NCBI GenBank assembly: GCA_946537295.1
Contig: CAMNFQ010000003.1
Span: forward strand, 1-50,199
Source of the DNA: an uncultured Bacillota bacterium
GTDB lineage: Bacteria > Bacillota_I > Bacilli_A > Erysipelotrichales > Erysipelotrichaceae
Direction: 5' to 3'
DNA length: 50,199 nt
The notes beneath the pieces are model-generated. The model was not told the origin of the DNA and did not search any database. It worked only from the letters and a program-made list of their open reading frames with translations. Shown one piece after another: positions 1 to 8,613 of this stretch. Position numbers and translations under genes: made by a program. Numbering within the stretch: position 1 is the first letter of the stretch; each line of letters starts with the position of its first letter.

Positions 1-591
1 CTCATTACTTTACACTTAGGTTCTGGAGCATCTATTACTGCTATTAAAGGTGGTAAATGTGTTAATACCTCGATGGGCTTATCTCCATTAGGCGGTATCA
101 TGATGGGTACAAGATGTGGTGATATCGACCCAACTGTCGTATATTTCATGGAAAAGAAGCTTAATTGCACACCAGAAGAGATGGAAACTTACCTGAATAA
201 GAAATCCGGTATGTTAGGTATTTCTGGTATTTCTTCTGATTCGAGAGATGTTGAAAATGCCATAAAGGAAGGAAACGAAAGAGCTAAGCTGACATATGAT
301 CTCTATGTTAATAGAGTTATCAATGTTGTCGGTGGTTATGTAATGCAATTAGGTCATGTTGATGCATTGACATTTACAGCTGGTCTTGGTGAGCACGCTG
401 TCAATGTAAGAGAAATGATCTGCAAGAAACTTGAAGAAGGCCTTGGCTTAAAGATCGACTATGAACTCAATTCTAAATGTCATTCTGAAGCTGAACTTTC
501 ACTTCCTGATTCAAAGATCAAAGTATTCGTTGTACCAACCAATGAAGAGTTAGCAATCGTTGAAGATACTGTCAGAATTTTAGGACTTTAA
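1..591 (+). CDS. ackA: Acetate kinase, C-terminal part (5' end outside window)
   Basis: The reading frame is open from the first base, so this is the 3' part of a longer gene; the internal Met at 73 is not the start. Acetate kinase interconverts acetyl phosphate plus ADP with acetate plus ATP in the cytoplasm, the last ATP-yielding step of acetate fermentation. The visible half carries the ASKHA-fold motifs HLGSGASI (family HLGNGAS), GTRCGDIDP and FTAGLGEH, with the usual C-terminal PTNEELAI. About 197 of roughly 400 residues are present. The stop overlaps the nrnA start in a TAATG arrangement, implying translational coupling. Substrate preference over other short-chain acids cannot be judged from this half. 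Confidence 0.95.
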   Translation, partial: LITLHLGSGASITAIKGGKCVNTSMGLSPLGGIMMGTRCGDIDPTVVYFMEKKLNCTPEEMETYLNKKSGMLGISGISSDSRDVENAIKEGNERAKLTYDLYVNRVINVVGGYVMQLGHVDALTFTAGLGEHAVNVREMICKKLEEGLGLKIDYELNSKCHSEAELSLPDSKIKVFVVPTNEELAIVEDTVRILGL

Positions 592-1523
592 TGTATAACA
601 GTATTCTTAATAAAATTAAAGAATATGATTCAATAACAATCTTTAGGCATCAGCGTCCAGATGGTGATTGTATGTTTTCAGCATTGGCTTTGCATTCTTT
701 TATTCGTGATAATTTTAAGGAAAAGACAGTAAAGATTGCTGGAAACGATGAATATGATATTATCACCAAAAAAGACAGGATTTCTGATGCCTATATCAGA
801 AGATCTCTGGCAATCGTTGTTGATACAGCAACAGCTGAAAGGGTAGATGATAACAGATTTATGGAAGCTGATTTCATAATTAAGATAGACCATCATCCTG
901 CTATTGACGATTATGGCGATATCAACTATGTCAATTCAAAAGCAGCTGCAACTTGTGAGATCATGGCTGATATGTTCAGGTCTAAGGAGTTTTCTTCTTT
1001 CGTTGTTTCAAAAAAGACCTGTCGATATCTCTACTGTGGAATGATCACAGATACTTTGAATTTTAAAACAACCAATACTACCTATCATACTCTTGATACA
1101 GCTTCATATCTGGCAAAAACAGGGGATCTGAAGATATCGGATCTGGTCGAATATGTAATGAATGTTGATCTTGACACTTTCCAGAAATTATCGAAAATTC
1201 GTTCATATTTCAAAGTTAAGGAAAAATTCGGCTATATTCTGTTAAATAAAAAACAATTAGATCAGATCGGTATAGGTGCCGCTGAAGCAAAATCACATAT
1301 TGATGAAATAGGTAATATTGATGAACTGAAGATTTGGGCCTTTGCCGTAGAAAATAATGGCATGTATGACTGTTCAGTCAGATCGAAGAGGGGATACATC
1401 ATTAACGCAATCTGTTCAAAATATCATGGTGGTGGTCATTCGAATGCTGCAGCAGTAAAACAGATTGAAAAGTCAAGTCTGGATCACCTATTTTCTGAAT
1501 TAATTGAACTTTCAACTAAATAA
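591..1523 (+). CDS. nrnA: DHH-family oligoribonuclease / pAp phosphatase NrnA
   Basis: A 310-residue DHH/DHHA1 phosphoesterase of normal family length. NrnA degrades nanoRNAs of 2-5 nucleotides, and many members also dephosphorylate pAp to AMP. Metal ligands are visible in order: H20-x3-D24-x-D26 (HQRPDGD), D78 in VVDTA, and D100-H101-H102 (KIDHHP). The C-terminal DHHA1 domain carries the substrate-binding GGGHSNAAA motif. The ATG overlaps the ackA stop by one base, so it is probably coupled to ackA translation. A rho-independent terminator follows 11 bases after the stop. The last motif residue is Ala where many members have Gly (GGGHxxAAG), a minor variation. Confidence 0.9.
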   Translation: MYNSILNKIKEYDSITIFRHQRPDGDCMFSALALHSFIRDNFKEKTVKIAGNDEYDIITKKDRISDAYIRRSLAIVVDTATAERVDDNRFMEADFIIKIDHHPAIDDYGDINYVNSKAAATCEIMADMFRSKEFSSFVVSKKTCRYLYCGMITDTLNFKTTNTTYHTLDTASYLAKTGDLKISDLVEYVMNVDLDTFQKLSKIRSYFKVKEKFGYILLNKKQLDQIGIGAAEAKSHIDEIGNIDELKIWAFAVENNGMYDCSVRSKRGYIINAICSKYHGGGHSNAAAVKQIEKSSLDHLFSELIELSTK

Positions 1524-1534
1524 CAAAAACATGT

Positions 1535-1562
1535 AAAAAGCCTTTAAAATAAGGCTTTTTAA
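1535..1562 (+). terminator. Rho-independent terminator of ackA-nrnA
   Basis: A 10-bp stem (1535-1544 with 1551-1560) and a 6-base loop. The 3' arm ends in a run of T. It closes the ackA-nrnA transcript. Confidence 0.85.
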
Positions 1563-1591
1563 TTGATTTTATAGACTGAAAATACTATAAT
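1563..1591 (+). promoter_or_regulatory. Sigma-A type promoter of the HU gene
   Basis: A TTGATT box at 1563-1568 and a perfect TATAAT at 1586-1591 are separated by 17 bases. They are followed by a leader with a strong AGGAGG ribosome site at 1598-1603. This is one of the conventional SD-led promoters in the window. Confidence 0.8.
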
Positions 1592-1613
1592 ATTCACAGG
1601 AGGTTGAATAAAA

Positions 1614-1901
1614 ATGGAAAAGAAAATCACTAAGAAAGATTTAGCTGAAAAATTAGTAGCTCAGTACGGCTATACTAAGAAAGAAGCCAATGAAGTTGTC
1701 AATACAATTTTTGATGAAATCGCTGCAAAATTAGCTAAAAACGTTACTACAGATATTTCTGGTTTCGGTAAATTTGTAGTTAAAGCTAGAAAAGCTAGAA
1801 CTGGTATCAACCCAGCTACTGGTGAAAAGATTAAGATTGCTGCAAGCAAGTCTCCAGCATTCAAACCTGCAAAGGCTTTAAAAGATTTATTCAAGAAATA
1901 A
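1614..1901 (+). CDS. hup: HU family histone-like DNA-binding protein
   Basis: A 95-residue basic protein of the HU/IHF family, which compacts and bends DNA as a dimer in the nucleoid. Visible family signatures are the N-terminal helices (TKKDLAEKLV), the GFGKF turn, and the DNA-contacting arm with RTGINPATGEKI. The lysine-rich end KPAKALKDLFKK is typical of Gram-positive HU. The start is fixed by AGGAGG 10 bases upstream. The gene stands alone between its own promoter and a strong terminator. Codon use is restricted and biased, as in highly expressed genes. It is HU rather than IHF from its length and Gram-positive context. Confidence 0.96.
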   Translation: MEKKITKKDLAEKLVAQYGYTKKEANEVVNTIFDEIAAKLAKNVTTDISGFGKFVVKARKARTGINPATGEKIKIAASKSPAFKPAKALKDLFKK

Positions 1902-1926
1902 TTCTTAATTAAAGAATTAAAAAAAG

Positions 1927-1956
1927 AAACGTCTTGTTAATAAACAAGGCGTTTTT
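1927..1956 (+). terminator. Terminator of the HU gene
   Basis: A 12-bp stem (1927-1938 with 1943-1954, one G-T pair) with a 4-base loop, ending in a T run. The following 1957-2088 stretch is AT-rich with no recognisable gene or RNA. It separates HU from the convergent deoB end, and no clear deoB terminator is seen there. Confidence 0.85.
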
Positions 1957-2088
1957 ATTATATTCATTCAATATAATATCTATTTATATACTATTTCGCA
2001 TAATGTATATTATACGACTTTTTTATATAGATATTTTTGAGCGATTTTACAATAGGATTTATGAGGATATCTGCTTCCCTCTATTATT

Positions 2089-3276
2089 CTATTTAAGAAG
2101 ATCGTTGAATGATTTTCCGATCTTAGGGGTCTTAACATTAAACTGTTCAGCGATTGTTGCACCGATGTCTGCAAATGAATCTCTTAAAGGTAATTCTTTT
2201 GGTTCTTTAAATGATTTTGAATATACGATCAGAGGTATCATTTCCCTAGTGTGATCACTTCCTGTCCAGGTTGGATCATTTCCATGATCTGCAGTGATAT
2301 ATAGAATATCGTCTTTTTTCATATTATCTATCAGATCATCGATATTCTGATCGAAGTCGACTAATTCCTTGGCATAACCTTTTGGATTTCTTCTGTGACC
2401 CCATTTAGCATCAAAATCGACAAGATTGGTGAAACATATACCGTTGAACTCTTCCTTGGCTATTTCAATAGTCTGTTGCAATCCTTCGTGGGATGATCTT
2501 GATTTGATAGCTCTGGTTACGCCCTGTCCATTAAATATATCGTTAATTTTGCCGATTGATATGACATCATATCCTGCTTCTTTCAGATAGTCCAAGACTG
2601 TCTCATCGCTTGGTGACAAGGCATAGTCATGTCTGTTTGGTGTTCTTTCAAAATTATCCTTATCAGTTCCAACAAATGGTCTCGCGATAATTCTGCCTAC
2701 CATCCATTCTGGCTTTGAGGAACAGATTTCTCTGGCGATTGAGCATACTCTATAGATCTCATCTATGCCAAACAGATCTTCATTGGCAGCAATCTGTAAT
2801 ACAGAATCTGCTGAAGTATAGATGATCATTTCTTTAGTCTGTAACTGTCTTTCTCCTAAATCTTTTATGATTTCTGTTCCAGAAGCAGCATAGTTTCCAA
2901 TAAACTTATGGCCTGTTCTTGTTTCCAGTTCATTCATGAGATCTTCAGGAAAACCAGTATCGGTAAATGTAACAGCTGGTTTAGTAGTATGAACCCCCAT
3001 TATTTCCCAATGTCCGGTCATGGTATCTTTTCCAACAGATTGTTCTTTAAGTTTGCCATAATATGCAATTGGCTTTTCCACTGCTGGATTACCTTTTACC
3101 TCAGTTAAATTACATAAACCCATTTTTTGCAGATTTGGAATTTTGTACTTTCCGTCTGTTGCTTCAAAAATATGTGCTATAGTATTAGCTCCTTCATCAC
3201 CATAAAGATGAGAAGCATCTTCCCATCCAACTCCTAAGGAATCTATAACTATTACGAATACCCTTCTATTTTCCAT
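2089..3276 (-). CDS. deoB: Phosphopentomutase DeoB
   Basis: A 395-residue alkaline-phosphatase-superfamily mutase. It interconverts (deoxy)ribose 1-phosphate and 5-phosphate in nucleoside catabolism, with two Mn ions. Family motifs: DSLGVG near the N-terminus with GDEGANT (metal ligand region), the DTMTGHWE segment carrying the phosphorylated Thr, and the C-terminal metal sites ITADHGNDPT and DHTREMIP. Length matches the family. The start overlaps the end of xerD by 11 bases. The xerD-deoB order recalls ripX-drm of Bacillus. The product deoxyribose 5-phosphate would feed DeoC, encoded separately at 26753-27400. Confidence 0.96.
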   Translation of the reverse strand: MENRRVFVIVIDSLGVGWEDASHLYGDEGANTIAHIFEATDGKYKIPNLQKMGLCNLTEVKGNPAVEKPIAYYGKLKEQSVGKDTMTGHWEIMGVHTTKPAVTFTDTGFPEDLMNELETRTGHKFIGNYAASGTEIIKDLGERQLQTKEMIIYTSADSVLQIAANEDLFGIDEIYRVCSIAREICSSKPEWMVGRIIARPFVGTDKDNFERTPNRHDYALSPSDETVLDYLKEAGYDVISIGKINDIFNGQGVTRAIKSRSSHEGLQQTIEIAKEEFNGICFTNLVDFDAKWGHRRNPKGYAKELVDFDQNIDDLIDNMKKDDILYITADHGNDPTWTGSDHTREMIPLIVYSKSFKEPKELPLRDSFADIGATIAEQFNVKTPKIGKSFNDLLK

Positions 3277-4177
3277 TTTTATTCAATCCCCTTTCGTTTG
3301 CTAAAGGATGTGCTTTCCGATAGGTTTCTCTGATCCTGTCTTCATCAACGTGGGTATATATTTCCGTAGTTGAGATGTCGGAATGTCCAAGAAGTTCCTG
3401 AATAACTCTCAGATCAGCACCCCCGCTAAGCAGATGTGTTGCGTAGGAATGTCGCAGTTTATGAGGTGTGATATGTTTATCAATCCCAGCTTTAATTATA
3501 CTATTTCTAAGCATCTTTTCGACGTACTCACTATATATCGGTTTTCCCAGATGATTGATGAAAAACTGATTGGTATTCTTTTTAAGCCATAGTGATCTGA
3601 CAGTTCTGAAATAGGCATCCATGACATTTCTGGTCTTTGTAGGAATAGGAATCAGTCTTTCTTTATTCCCCTTACCTAGAATCTTTACAAAGCCATCACT
3701 CAGATTAACCTGATTTGTTTTCAATGAGCAGCATTCACTAATTCTTAAGCCCATTCCATAGATACTTTCAAGGATAGCATGATCAAATAGATCCTGTGGT
3801 ATTTCATCATTGAAGATACACATCAGTTTTTCTATTTCATCTACTGTTGCATAGATTGGTAATCTTTTTTCTCTTTTTGATACGGAAAGATTGACAGTTG
3901 GATCTTTCATATCATACTTAAAACTCAGGAATCTGTGAAAGTTTCTGATTGCTGTTTTTATCCTGGCACTACTGCTTGATGCATATTTTTTATTCAGCTT
4001 ATTTACAAATTCATCTATTATTATGTCGTTCACTTTTGCAGGATCGTCTATCCCCTTTTCATGCAGAAAGCATTTATAAAGATCTAGATCATGACTGTAG
4101 GATATGATCGTGTGTTGAGCTTTACCTTCGGCGGATAAAGAAAATAGATAATCTTTAACAGCATTATCTATTTTCAT
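3266..4177 (-). CDS. xerD: Tyrosine recombinase XerD
   Basis: A 303-residue site-specific recombinase, the size of XerC/D. It resolves chromosome dimers at dif with a partner recombinase at the division septum. The N-terminal SAM-like core-binding domain spans roughly residues 1-95. The catalytic set is complete: R145 (GMGLRISE), K169 (LGKGNKER), H239 and R242 (HKLRHSYATH), H265 (LLGHSDIST) and nucleophile Y274 (EIYTHV). It overlaps recN by 4 bases and deoB by 11, so it belongs to the long nusB operon. Its conserved housekeeping place before deoB argues for XerD rather than a phage or transposon integrase; XerC is not in the window. Confidence 0.9.
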   Translation of the reverse strand: MKIDNAVKDYLFSLSAEGKAQHTIISYSHDLDLYKCFLHEKGIDDPAKVNDIIIDEFVNKLNKKYASSSSARIKTAIRNFHRFLSFKYDMKDPTVNLSVSKREKRLPIYATVDEIEKLMCIFNDEIPQDLFDHAILESIYGMGLRISECCSLKTNQVNLSDGFVKILGKGNKERLIPIPTKTRNVMDAYFRTVRSLWLKKNTNQFFINHLGKPIYSEYVEKMLRNSIIKAGIDKHITPHKLRHSYATHLLSGGADLRVIQELLGHSDISTTEIYTHVDEDRIRETYRKAHPLANERGLNKNGK

Positions 4178-5826
4178 TTGCGGATACTCTCTTGGGCAGT
4201 CGAATACAATTCTTCTGCTGCTTTGATCGATGATTCGGATAATTCTGATGATGATATTACAGCCAGTTCATTGATGATCTCACTGAGATTAAGCTTTCTG
4301 ATCATGGTCTTTGAATATCCTTCATCATCGTTTTTGAAGATATAGTAATGATCACTAGCACAGGCGGCAACAGCAGCCAGATGCGTGATAGTGAGTACTT
4401 GTGTTTTTTGAGCAATGCTTGACATCTTCTGTCCGATAGCAAGCGCCACTTTACCAGATACTCCAGTGTCGATCTCATCAAATACGATCAGCATGGTTTC
4501 TGATAAAGATGTAAAGACAGTCTTAAGTGCCAGCATAAGTCGGCTAATTTCACCACCGGAAGCTATATTTCTTAACGGTTTTGGTTCTTCACCTTTATTC
4601 AAAGAAATATAGAATTCTATATCATCGATACCATTATTATCAAGATTATCTTTATTTTCGATGCGAACGGTAAAATTGACATTATTAAGCATCAGATCAT
4701 TACAATGTCTGATGATATCATTCTGTAATGATATCGCTTTGGCTTCTCTGAGTTTATGAAGAGTTTTTGCTATCTCCAACGCTTCAGCTTTGAGCTTATC
4801 GCAATTTCTTTTCTTTTCCGCTAGAACAATATCTTTGTCCTCAAAAAAGGCAATCTTTTCTTTCAGTTCATCTCTTTTTGCTATGAGTCCTTCGGTATCG
4901 GTAGCGTATTTTCTTTTCAGCTTTGAATACAGATACAGTCTTTCTTCAATGTATTCTATATTGAGATCTTCATCATTGAAACTATCCAGAATAGCGCTTA
5001 GTTTATCAACTTCATCATTTAAAGAATAATAAAGGTTTTCAATATTTGTTTTAATTTCATTGATTCTTTCATCGTCAATAGTCAGATTCCTGAAAAGTGT
5101 TGAAAGCTTTTCTTTAATGCCGTCTTCACCGTTATACAATTCATCACTGCTTTTTAAAACACTTAAGTATTTTTCTGCTGACTTATATATTTTTTCTTTA
5201 CTGTTTAATTGTTTTTCTTCTTCAGGATCAATATTTGCACTATCCAGTTCATTCAGATCAAAGCGGTAGTAGTCTAAATCTGCTTCATTGTATGTGTTAT
5301 TGATAAGTTCTTCATATTCTTTTGCTGCAGAGGCATACTCCTTGTATGCATTCCGATATTGCTTTAAAAGTGTATCTGATCCAGCATATTTATCTAAAAG
5401 AATCAGATGATTCTTTCTGTTGAGCAGATATTGGGAATCCTTTTGTGAATGAATATCAATATGTTCTCCAAACAGCTGCGAAAGAAAGTTTAAGGTAACA
5501 GAACATTGATTGATCTTGATGGTGTTGTGATTATCTTTACTTATGGTTCTGCGTACAATCAGTTCATCTTCATATTCGATATCAGCTTCATCAAGCATCG
5601 GTTTCATAAAGTCTTCCAGAGAAAAGACACCTTCAATGATAGCCTTATCATGACCAGTTCTGATTATGGAAGGATCAGCCTTTCCTTTAATAAGAAAAGA
5701 AAGAGCTCCGACAATTATTGATTTACCTGCTCCGGTCTCGCCCGTGAAGACATTAAAACCACTATTAAATTCAATAGTGATTTCATCAATTATGGCGTAG
5801 TTTTTAATATAAAGACTTTTAAGCAT
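4174..5826 (-). CDS. recN: DNA repair protein RecN
   Basis: A 550-residue SMC-like ATPase that acts early in double-strand-break repair, tethering DNA ends. The Walker A box is G29-S36 (GETGAGKS). The middle is a long, charged, predicted coiled coil. The C-terminal ATPase half has the ABC signature ASGGEISRLMLA and Walker B with the RecN-typical MLIVFDEIDTGVSG. An AAAGGAA ribosome site lies just before the ATG, so unlike several neighbours it has an SD. It follows ispA after a 91-base gap that could hold its own weak promoter (TAAAAT about 10 bases before the SD). The Bacillus genes between ispA and recN (dxs, tlyA-like, argR/ahrC) are absent here. Confidence 0.95.
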   Translation of the reverse strand: MLKSLYIKNYAIIDEITIEFNSGFNVFTGETGAGKSIIVGALSFLIKGKADPSIIRTGHDKAIIEGVFSLEDFMKPMLDEADIEYEDELIVRRTISKDNHNTIKINQCSVTLNFLSQLFGEHIDIHSQKDSQYLLNRKNHLILLDKYAGSDTLLKQYRNAYKEYASAAKEYEELINNTYNEADLDYYRFDLNELDSANIDPEEEKQLNSKEKIYKSAEKYLSVLKSSDELYNGEDGIKEKLSTLFRNLTIDDERINEIKTNIENLYYSLNDEVDKLSAILDSFNDEDLNIEYIEERLYLYSKLKRKYATDTEGLIAKRDELKEKIAFFEDKDIVLAEKKRNCDKLKAEALEIAKTLHKLREAKAISLQNDIIRHCNDLMLNNVNFTVRIENKDNLDNNGIDDIEFYISLNKGEEPKPLRNIASGGEISRLMLALKTVFTSLSETMLIVFDEIDTGVSGKVALAIGQKMSSIAQKTQVLTITHLAAVAACASDHYYIFKNDDEGYSKTMIRKLNLSEIINELAVISSSELSESSIKAAEELYSTAQESIRK

Positions 5827-5917
5827 TTCCTTTATAATTTTAGCACTTTAGACTTATTTACTGTTATTTTGCTCTATATCATTATTCAATGAAAAACAGT
5901 TTATTCCTTTAGTATGA

Positions 5918-6748
5918 TTATCTGTTTCTTAAAGCTTCTATCAGTTCTTTGAGATAAACCGGATCAAATGGTGCATCTTCAAGATAAGAATAGAGTTCAT
6001 CAAATTCTTCATCGATAACTTTCTTAAGTTCATCGACAGAATATAAAGATAAGGCCGTACCCTTATTGTTTTTGACATCAGAATGTAATTTACCCATTTC
6101 TTCTTCGGATTTGATCAGATCAAACAGATCGTCCTGGTTCTGAAAGATGTAGCCGATCTGTTTTCCCAGATTGGTGAAATACTCTTCTTTATCAAGCCCA
6201 GCTATATACATTGGAATAAGACAGGAGATCTTGAAAAGTCCCCCAGTCTTGTTTTCCTGGATCTCTTTCAGCTTATCAATGGTGATGCTGTCGTTATCAC
6301 TTGTTATGTCGAGTAACTGTCCATAAACCATTCCATCCAGTCCGGCATACTTACCTAATGCTGAGATGATATTAACCTTGCATTGAGGTGAATACGAAGA
6401 AGATTGTGCTACAACTTTAAAGGCATCATTCAATAGTTCATCGCCTGTAATGATTGCAACATCTTCTCGGAAAGCCTTATGAAGTGATGGCTTTCCTCTA
6501 CGCATATCATCATTATCCATGGCTGGTAAATCATCATGAATGAGTGAATAGGTCTGGATCATTTCCAGAGCTAGTGCTGCATCATAAGATAGCTTTTCAT
6601 CTAGAGAAAGACCTTTCATTATTGAAAAGATGATCCTTGGCCTGAAACGTTTGCCTCCATCCATTGCATATCTGATCGCATCAGTTATCATGCAGGGTCT
6701 TAAACTGTTTAGATAATTGTCTATATGTTTCTCAAATTCATTCTTCAT
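5918..6748 (-). CDS. ispA: Short-chain polyprenyl diphosphate synthase (IspA-like)
   Basis: A 276-residue trans-isoprenyl diphosphate synthase. It condenses IPP onto allylic diphosphates to make farnesyl or geranylgeranyl diphosphate for undecaprenyl and quinone or other prenyl chains. The first aspartate-rich motif is D72-D73 to D78 (HDDLPAMDND, FPP-synthase-like with residues inserted between the Asp pairs). The second is in QNQDDLFD near residue 210. The substrate-binding GGKRFRPR is at 31-38. The gene overlaps xseB by 11 bases, as in Bacillus (xseA-xseB-ispA). Exact product length cannot be fixed from sequence; farnesyl diphosphate is most likely. Confidence 0.92.
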   Translation of the reverse strand: MKNEFEKHIDNYLNSLRPCMITDAIRYAMDGGKRFRPRIIFSIMKGLSLDEKLSYDAALALEMIQTYSLIHDDLPAMDNDDMRRGKPSLHKAFREDVAIITGDELLNDAFKVVAQSSSYSPQCKVNIISALGKYAGLDGMVYGQLLDITSDNDSITIDKLKEIQENKTGGLFKISCLIPMYIAGLDKEEYFTNLGKQIGYIFQNQDDLFDLIKSEEEMGKLHSDVKNNKGTALSLYSVDELKKVIDEEFDELYSYLEDAPFDPVYLKELIEALRNR

Positions 6749-6932
6749 TTTTGTTTAATTCACCTATCTTTTCTTCAAATTTATCCAGCTGCTTTTTAAG
6801 TGTTTTTGATAATTTAAGCCCTTCTTCATAAAGAGCTATTGATTCATCCAGATCAATATCATTCTGTTCCATTTTATCGACTATCTGTTGAAGTTTTTTC
6901 ATCTGTTCTTCAAATTTCATTTCTTTAGCCAT
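6738..6932 (-). CDS. xseB: Exodeoxyribonuclease VII small subunit
   Basis: A 64-residue, all-helical, charged protein with the XseB pattern FEEQMKKLQQIVDKME and LDESIALYEEGLKL. It binds several copies per XseA in exonuclease VII, which degrades single-stranded DNA to acid-soluble oligonucleotides. It starts 2 bases after the xseA stop and overlaps ispA at its end, so stoichiometric production with XseA is expected. Its length is typical of the family. Confidence 0.93.
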   Translation of the reverse strand: MAKEMKFEEQMKKLQQIVDKMEQNDIDLDESIALYEEGLKLSKTLKKQLDKFEEKIGELNKNEE

Positions 6933-6934
6933 GT

Positions 6935-8176
6935 TTATTTCCTTTCTATTGCCTGAATCTCACCATCGGTAAATCTGATCGTGAATTCTTTGTCTATCAG
7001 ATCTTTTCGTTTCTTGATCAGTTTTCCATTCTGGAATACCAGAGTATAGCCTCGTTTTAAGGCGTTTTCAGAGCTGTATGCTTCAAGAAGTGTATTTAAT
7101 CGTTTATATAGCATTTTATCGTTATTCAGCTTTAAATCCAGCTTTAAACGCAAGGAACTATTTATATGTTCAATCGATTCGTTATAGTACCTTATTTTAA
7201 AATATATTCTTTCTTTAATGAATGATACATGTGATTCAATCTGTTTACTGATCTGCAAGAGTTTACTGTTGAAATGCATAAGTTTCTGATTATACAGATC
7301 ATAAAGCATTTTTTTACGATCAAGTGCATCATTTAAAGATTTATTCAGATCATAGACATATTCATCGATCAGTTCCTTTACTTCTTCTATGTCAGGTGTT
7401 ATCAGTTCAACTGCTGCCGTTGGTGTTGCTGCCCTGAGATCAGCTACAAAATCCACTAAAGTAAAGTCCTGTTCGTGTCCTACTCCTGTTACTATAAAGG
7501 TTTTCAGATCATAGATAGTATTAGCAAGTCTTTCATCATTGAAACAGAAGAGATCTTCAAATGATCCACCCCCTCTTGCTAAGATGATGGCATCATAATC
7601 CAGTTTATCAACTTCAATAAGTTTTGCGATGATATCTTCTGCTGCTTTTTCTCCTTGTACCAGTACAGGATAAAAATCAACTTTACAGATTGGCCATCTG
7701 CGTTGAAAAGTCGTTCTGATATCTGACATTGCAGCAGATCTTTCTCCTACAAGAACCGCTACCCTGTCAAGATATGTTTTACTTAAAGAGATTTTATGTT
7801 CAGATGAAAATTTTCCTTCCTGTTCAAGTTTTCTTTTTAAAGCTTCATATCTGGCATAGAGATCACCTTTACCATCAAGTTCCATTTTAAGGATATAAAG
7901 CTGTAACTGACCGGTCGTTTCAAAAATTGAAGTATTGGCATAAACGATTACCTTGTCGCCGGTTTTTGGCTCAAACGACAATGATGCAGCTGCTGATTTA
8001 AACATGACACAGTTAATGGCTGCTGTCTCATCTTTTAAGGTGAAATACAGATGACCTGAAAAATGTCTGTGGTAATTTGAAATTTCCCCAGACACATATA
8101 ATTTCTGCAGATTATTATCTCTATCTAAACTGTTCTTCAGATATCTCAATAAAGAGCTTACTGTGATTTGTTGCAT
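6935..8176 (-). CDS. xseA: Exodeoxyribonuclease VII large subunit
   Basis: A 413-residue catalytic subunit of exonuclease VII. The N-terminal OB-fold (residues about 1-100) shows VSGEISNYHRHFSGHLYFTLKD, shortened here to its core SGHLYFTLKD. The central catalytic domain has the family segments ARGGGSFEDLFCFNDE and TGVGHEQDFTLVDFVADLRAATPTAA (cited by its core GVGHEQDFTL). A long coiled-coil region (about 270-370) for XseB binding follows, then a short C-terminal cap. The start overlaps nusB by 19 bases. Gene order nusB-xseA-xseB-ispA is Bacillus-like but without folD. Confidence 0.95.
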   Translation of the reverse strand: MQQITVSSLLRYLKNSLDRDNNLQKLYVSGEISNYHRHFSGHLYFTLKDETAAINCVMFKSAAASLSFEPKTGDKVIVYANTSIFETTGQLQLYILKMELDGKGDLYARYEALKRKLEQEGKFSSEHKISLSKTYLDRVAVLVGERSAAMSDIRTTFQRRWPICKVDFYPVLVQGEKAAEDIIAKLIEVDKLDYDAIILARGGGSFEDLFCFNDERLANTIYDLKTFIVTGVGHEQDFTLVDFVADLRAATPTAAVELITPDIEEVKELIDEYVYDLNKSLNDALDRKKMLYDLYNQKLMHFNSKLLQISKQIESHVSFIKERIYFKIRYYNESIEHINSSLRLKLDLKLNNDKMLYKRLNTLLEAYSSENALKRGYTLVFQNGKLIKKRKDLIDKEFTIRFTDGEIQAIERK

Positions 8177-8544
8177 ATATTATCCAAGACTCCATTTATA
8201 TATTTATAGGCGTCTTTGTCACAATATTCCTTTGCCAGTCTGACTGCTTCATCAATTACAACAGGTTTATCATTAAGACCCTGTTTGATCTCACTGACTG
8301 TTTCTAATAAGATAGCCTGTTCAACCAGATTCAGACGATCAAATGTCCATTTTTTAAGATAAGCAGATATTTCTTCAATATAGGCATCTTTATTATTCAT
8401 CAGATCATCTTTGATCTTCATGACATAGTCATTATCATCGCTTTCAAAATTATCATTAAAGCAATCACTGATATTCCGGTGAAGTAATAGATGCTGATAA
8501 AGAGCAAAAACGATCTTTTCGCGATATTCATGGCGATTAAGCAT
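8158..8544 (-). CDS. nusB: Transcription antitermination factor NusB
   Basis: A helical RNA-binding protein that joins NusE (S10) at boxA to keep RNA polymerase processive on rRNA operons. Family features: the N-terminal REYREKIVFALYQHLL helix, the DRLNLVEQAILLETVSEI core (cited as LNLVEQAILL) and the C-terminal NKPVVIDEAV-like KPVVIDEAVRLAKEY. I place the start at the ATG ending at 8544 (128 residues), because a TATAAT box lies exactly 6 bases upstream. The in-frame GTG at 8592 and ATG at 8550 lie upstream of or against that promoter. There is no Shine-Dalgarno, so the message is probably leaderless. It heads the leftward operon down to deoB. Confidence 0.88.
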   Translation of the reverse strand: MLNRHEYREKIVFALYQHLLLHRNISDCFNDNFESDDNDYVMKIKDDLMNNKDAYIEEISAYLKKWTFDRLNLVEQAILLETVSEIKQGLNDKPVVIDEAVRLAKEYCDKDAYKYINGVLDNICNKSQ

Positions 8545-8550
8545 ATCCAT

Positions 8551-8579
8551 ATTATATACCAAAACAATCAGCTTATCTA
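8551..8579 (-). promoter_or_regulatory. Promoter of the nusB operon, abutting the start codon
   Basis: A perfect TATAAT on the minus strand at 8556-8551 with a weaker TAGATA (4 of 6 to consensus) 17 bases upstream. Transcription should begin about at the ATG at 8544, giving a leaderless mRNA (inference). Confidence 0.6.
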
Positions 8580-8599
8580 AAGAATCATACACATAGTGA

Positions 8600-8605
8600 T
8601 ATAAT
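8600..8605 (+). promoter_or_regulatory. -10 box of the DUF5662 gene
   Basis: TATAAT on the plus strand, 8 bases before the ATG at 8614, with no good -35 and no Shine-Dalgarno. It lies 44 bases from the divergent nusB -10 box. Confidence 0.5.
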
Positions 8606-8613
8606 TTGTAGAT

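Noticed and set aside
1670-1894. Open frame of 74 codons antisense to the HU gene
   Set aside because: It is a shadow of the codon bias of HU, with no ribosome site or family resemblance.
1957-2088. AT-rich gap between HU and deoB as a possible RNA gene
   Set aside because: No stable long helix, conserved RNA motif or promoter-terminator pair could be recognised.
3266-4177. Tyrosine recombinase as a sign of an integrated mobile element
   Set aside because: Length, motifs and the recN-xerD-deoB operon fit housekeeping XerD. No att-like repeats, phage genes or composition shift lie around it.
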